Of a stretch of 29,067 nt of DNA, positions 28,873 through 29,067 are shown one piece after another. The stretch is from positions 1-29,067 of the forward strand of contig DDBP01000029.1 in the NCBI GenBank assembly GCA_002332795.1. Direction: 5' to 3'. The notes beneath the pieces were generated by a model. The model was not told the DNA's origin, ran no database searches, and saw only the letters and a list, made by a program, of their open reading frames with translations. How positions within the stretch are numbered: the stretch's first letter is position 1; each line of letters opens with the position of its first letter. The stretch is from Anaerolineales bacterium UBA2029. GTDB lineage: Bacteria; Chloroflexota; Anaerolineae; Aggregatilineales; Aggregatilineaceae. Both the position numbers and the translations under genes were made by a program.

Positions 28873-29067
28873 ATGGTACGTAAAGCCAGTCTGTTCGCGC
28901 TGATCCTGGTCGCCATGCTGGCCGTCTCGTTCCTGCCAGCTTCGGCTGCCGGGCCGGTGTATCCCGATCTACCCGACCTGGGCGGACGGGAAATTGTCAT
29001 CGCCGTCGAAAACCTGTACACGCCTTTCCAGTTCGAGAATCCCAAGACCGGCGAGATCATGGGCTAT
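28873..29067 (+). CDS. ABC-type solute-binding protein, family 3 (3' partial)
   Basis: Only the first 65 codons are present; the gene runs off the right edge. A signal peptide is clear: basic MVRKAS, a hydrophobic core to about residue 21, then PASAAG with a signal peptidase I-type site and no lipobox Cys. The mature part starts with a short acidic spacer, then REIVIAVENLYTPFQFENPKTGEIMGY. This is the opening strand and P-F-x-F-x-x-P-x-T-G-x-x-x-G-Y motif of family 3 periplasmic binding proteins for amino acids and similar solutes. The ligand is not predictable from this fragment. GAGGAG lies about 8 nt before the ATG. Confidence 0.8.
   Translation, partial: MVRKASLFALILVAMLAVSFLPASAAGPVYPDLPDLGGREIVIAVENLYTPFQFENPKTGEIMGY

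Overview
The window looks like part of the chromosome of a bacterium of the phylum Chloroflexota, probably an Anaerolineae-like lineage. This is inferred from the mix of genes and cannot be proved from sequence alone. The DNA is GC-rich and densely coding, with short intergenic gaps. Several predicted secreted proteins have Thr/Pro-rich linkers, PA14 and bacterial SH3 domains. I see no tRNA, rRNA, CRISPR array, insertion sequence, phage gene or origin. Both ends of the window cut a gene.

Layout. (1) 1-2200: the end of a fused alpha/gamma subunit and the complete beta subunit of a 2-oxoacid:ferredoxin oxidoreductase, closed by a clear intrinsic terminator. (2) 2255-6000, minus strand: an orphan DUF2344 (TIGR03936) protein with an apparently leaderless promoter, then an envelope operon read lipoprotein, M50 site-2 protease, lytic transglycosylase. 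(3) 6099-7780, minus: a two-gene deoxynucleoside salvage operon. A deoxyguanosine-kinase-like protein carries an extra C-terminal helical domain that resembles a degenerate MazG, and is followed by a deoxyadenosine/deoxycytidine-kinase-like protein. (4) 8010-10905, plus: a 96-residue unknown protein and a class A penicillin-binding protein of PBP1C type. (5) 10930-14843: a TIM-barrel sugar isomerase/epimerase (minus), rsmG (plus), recF (minus) and an unknown protein with a Cys motif (minus). (6) 14931-18867, minus: a secreted protein with two PA14 and three SH3b domains, a GT4 glycosyltransferase and an acidic-tailed membrane protein. (7) 19018-22330, plus: WecG/TagA-type GT26, a GT4, a two-CBS protein and a nicotinamidase-like cysteine hydrolase. 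(8) 22327-24157, minus: two tandem GNAT acetyltransferases and a SAM methyltransferase, chained by ATGA overlaps. (9) 24349-26501, plus: a GT2 and a PMT-type membrane glycosyltransferase. (10) 26568-28780: zwf-pgl, the first two steps of the oxidative pentose phosphate pathway, then the start of a solute-binding protein gene.

Shared themes are cell-envelope and glycan assembly (PBP1C, transglycosylase, five glycosyltransferases, SH3b/PA14 protein) and core metabolism (ferredoxin-linked oxoacid oxidation, NADPH supply, dNTP salvage, RecF repair, rRNA methylation). Many genes follow a clear -10 box, often TATAAT with an upstream TG and a downstream GG, usually with a poor -35 box. The most unusual items are the deoxyguanosine kinase/MazG-like fusion, the leaderless start at 2911, a terminator only 18 nt before the start of the Cys-motif gene, and a short ORF coupled to rsmG by ATGA.
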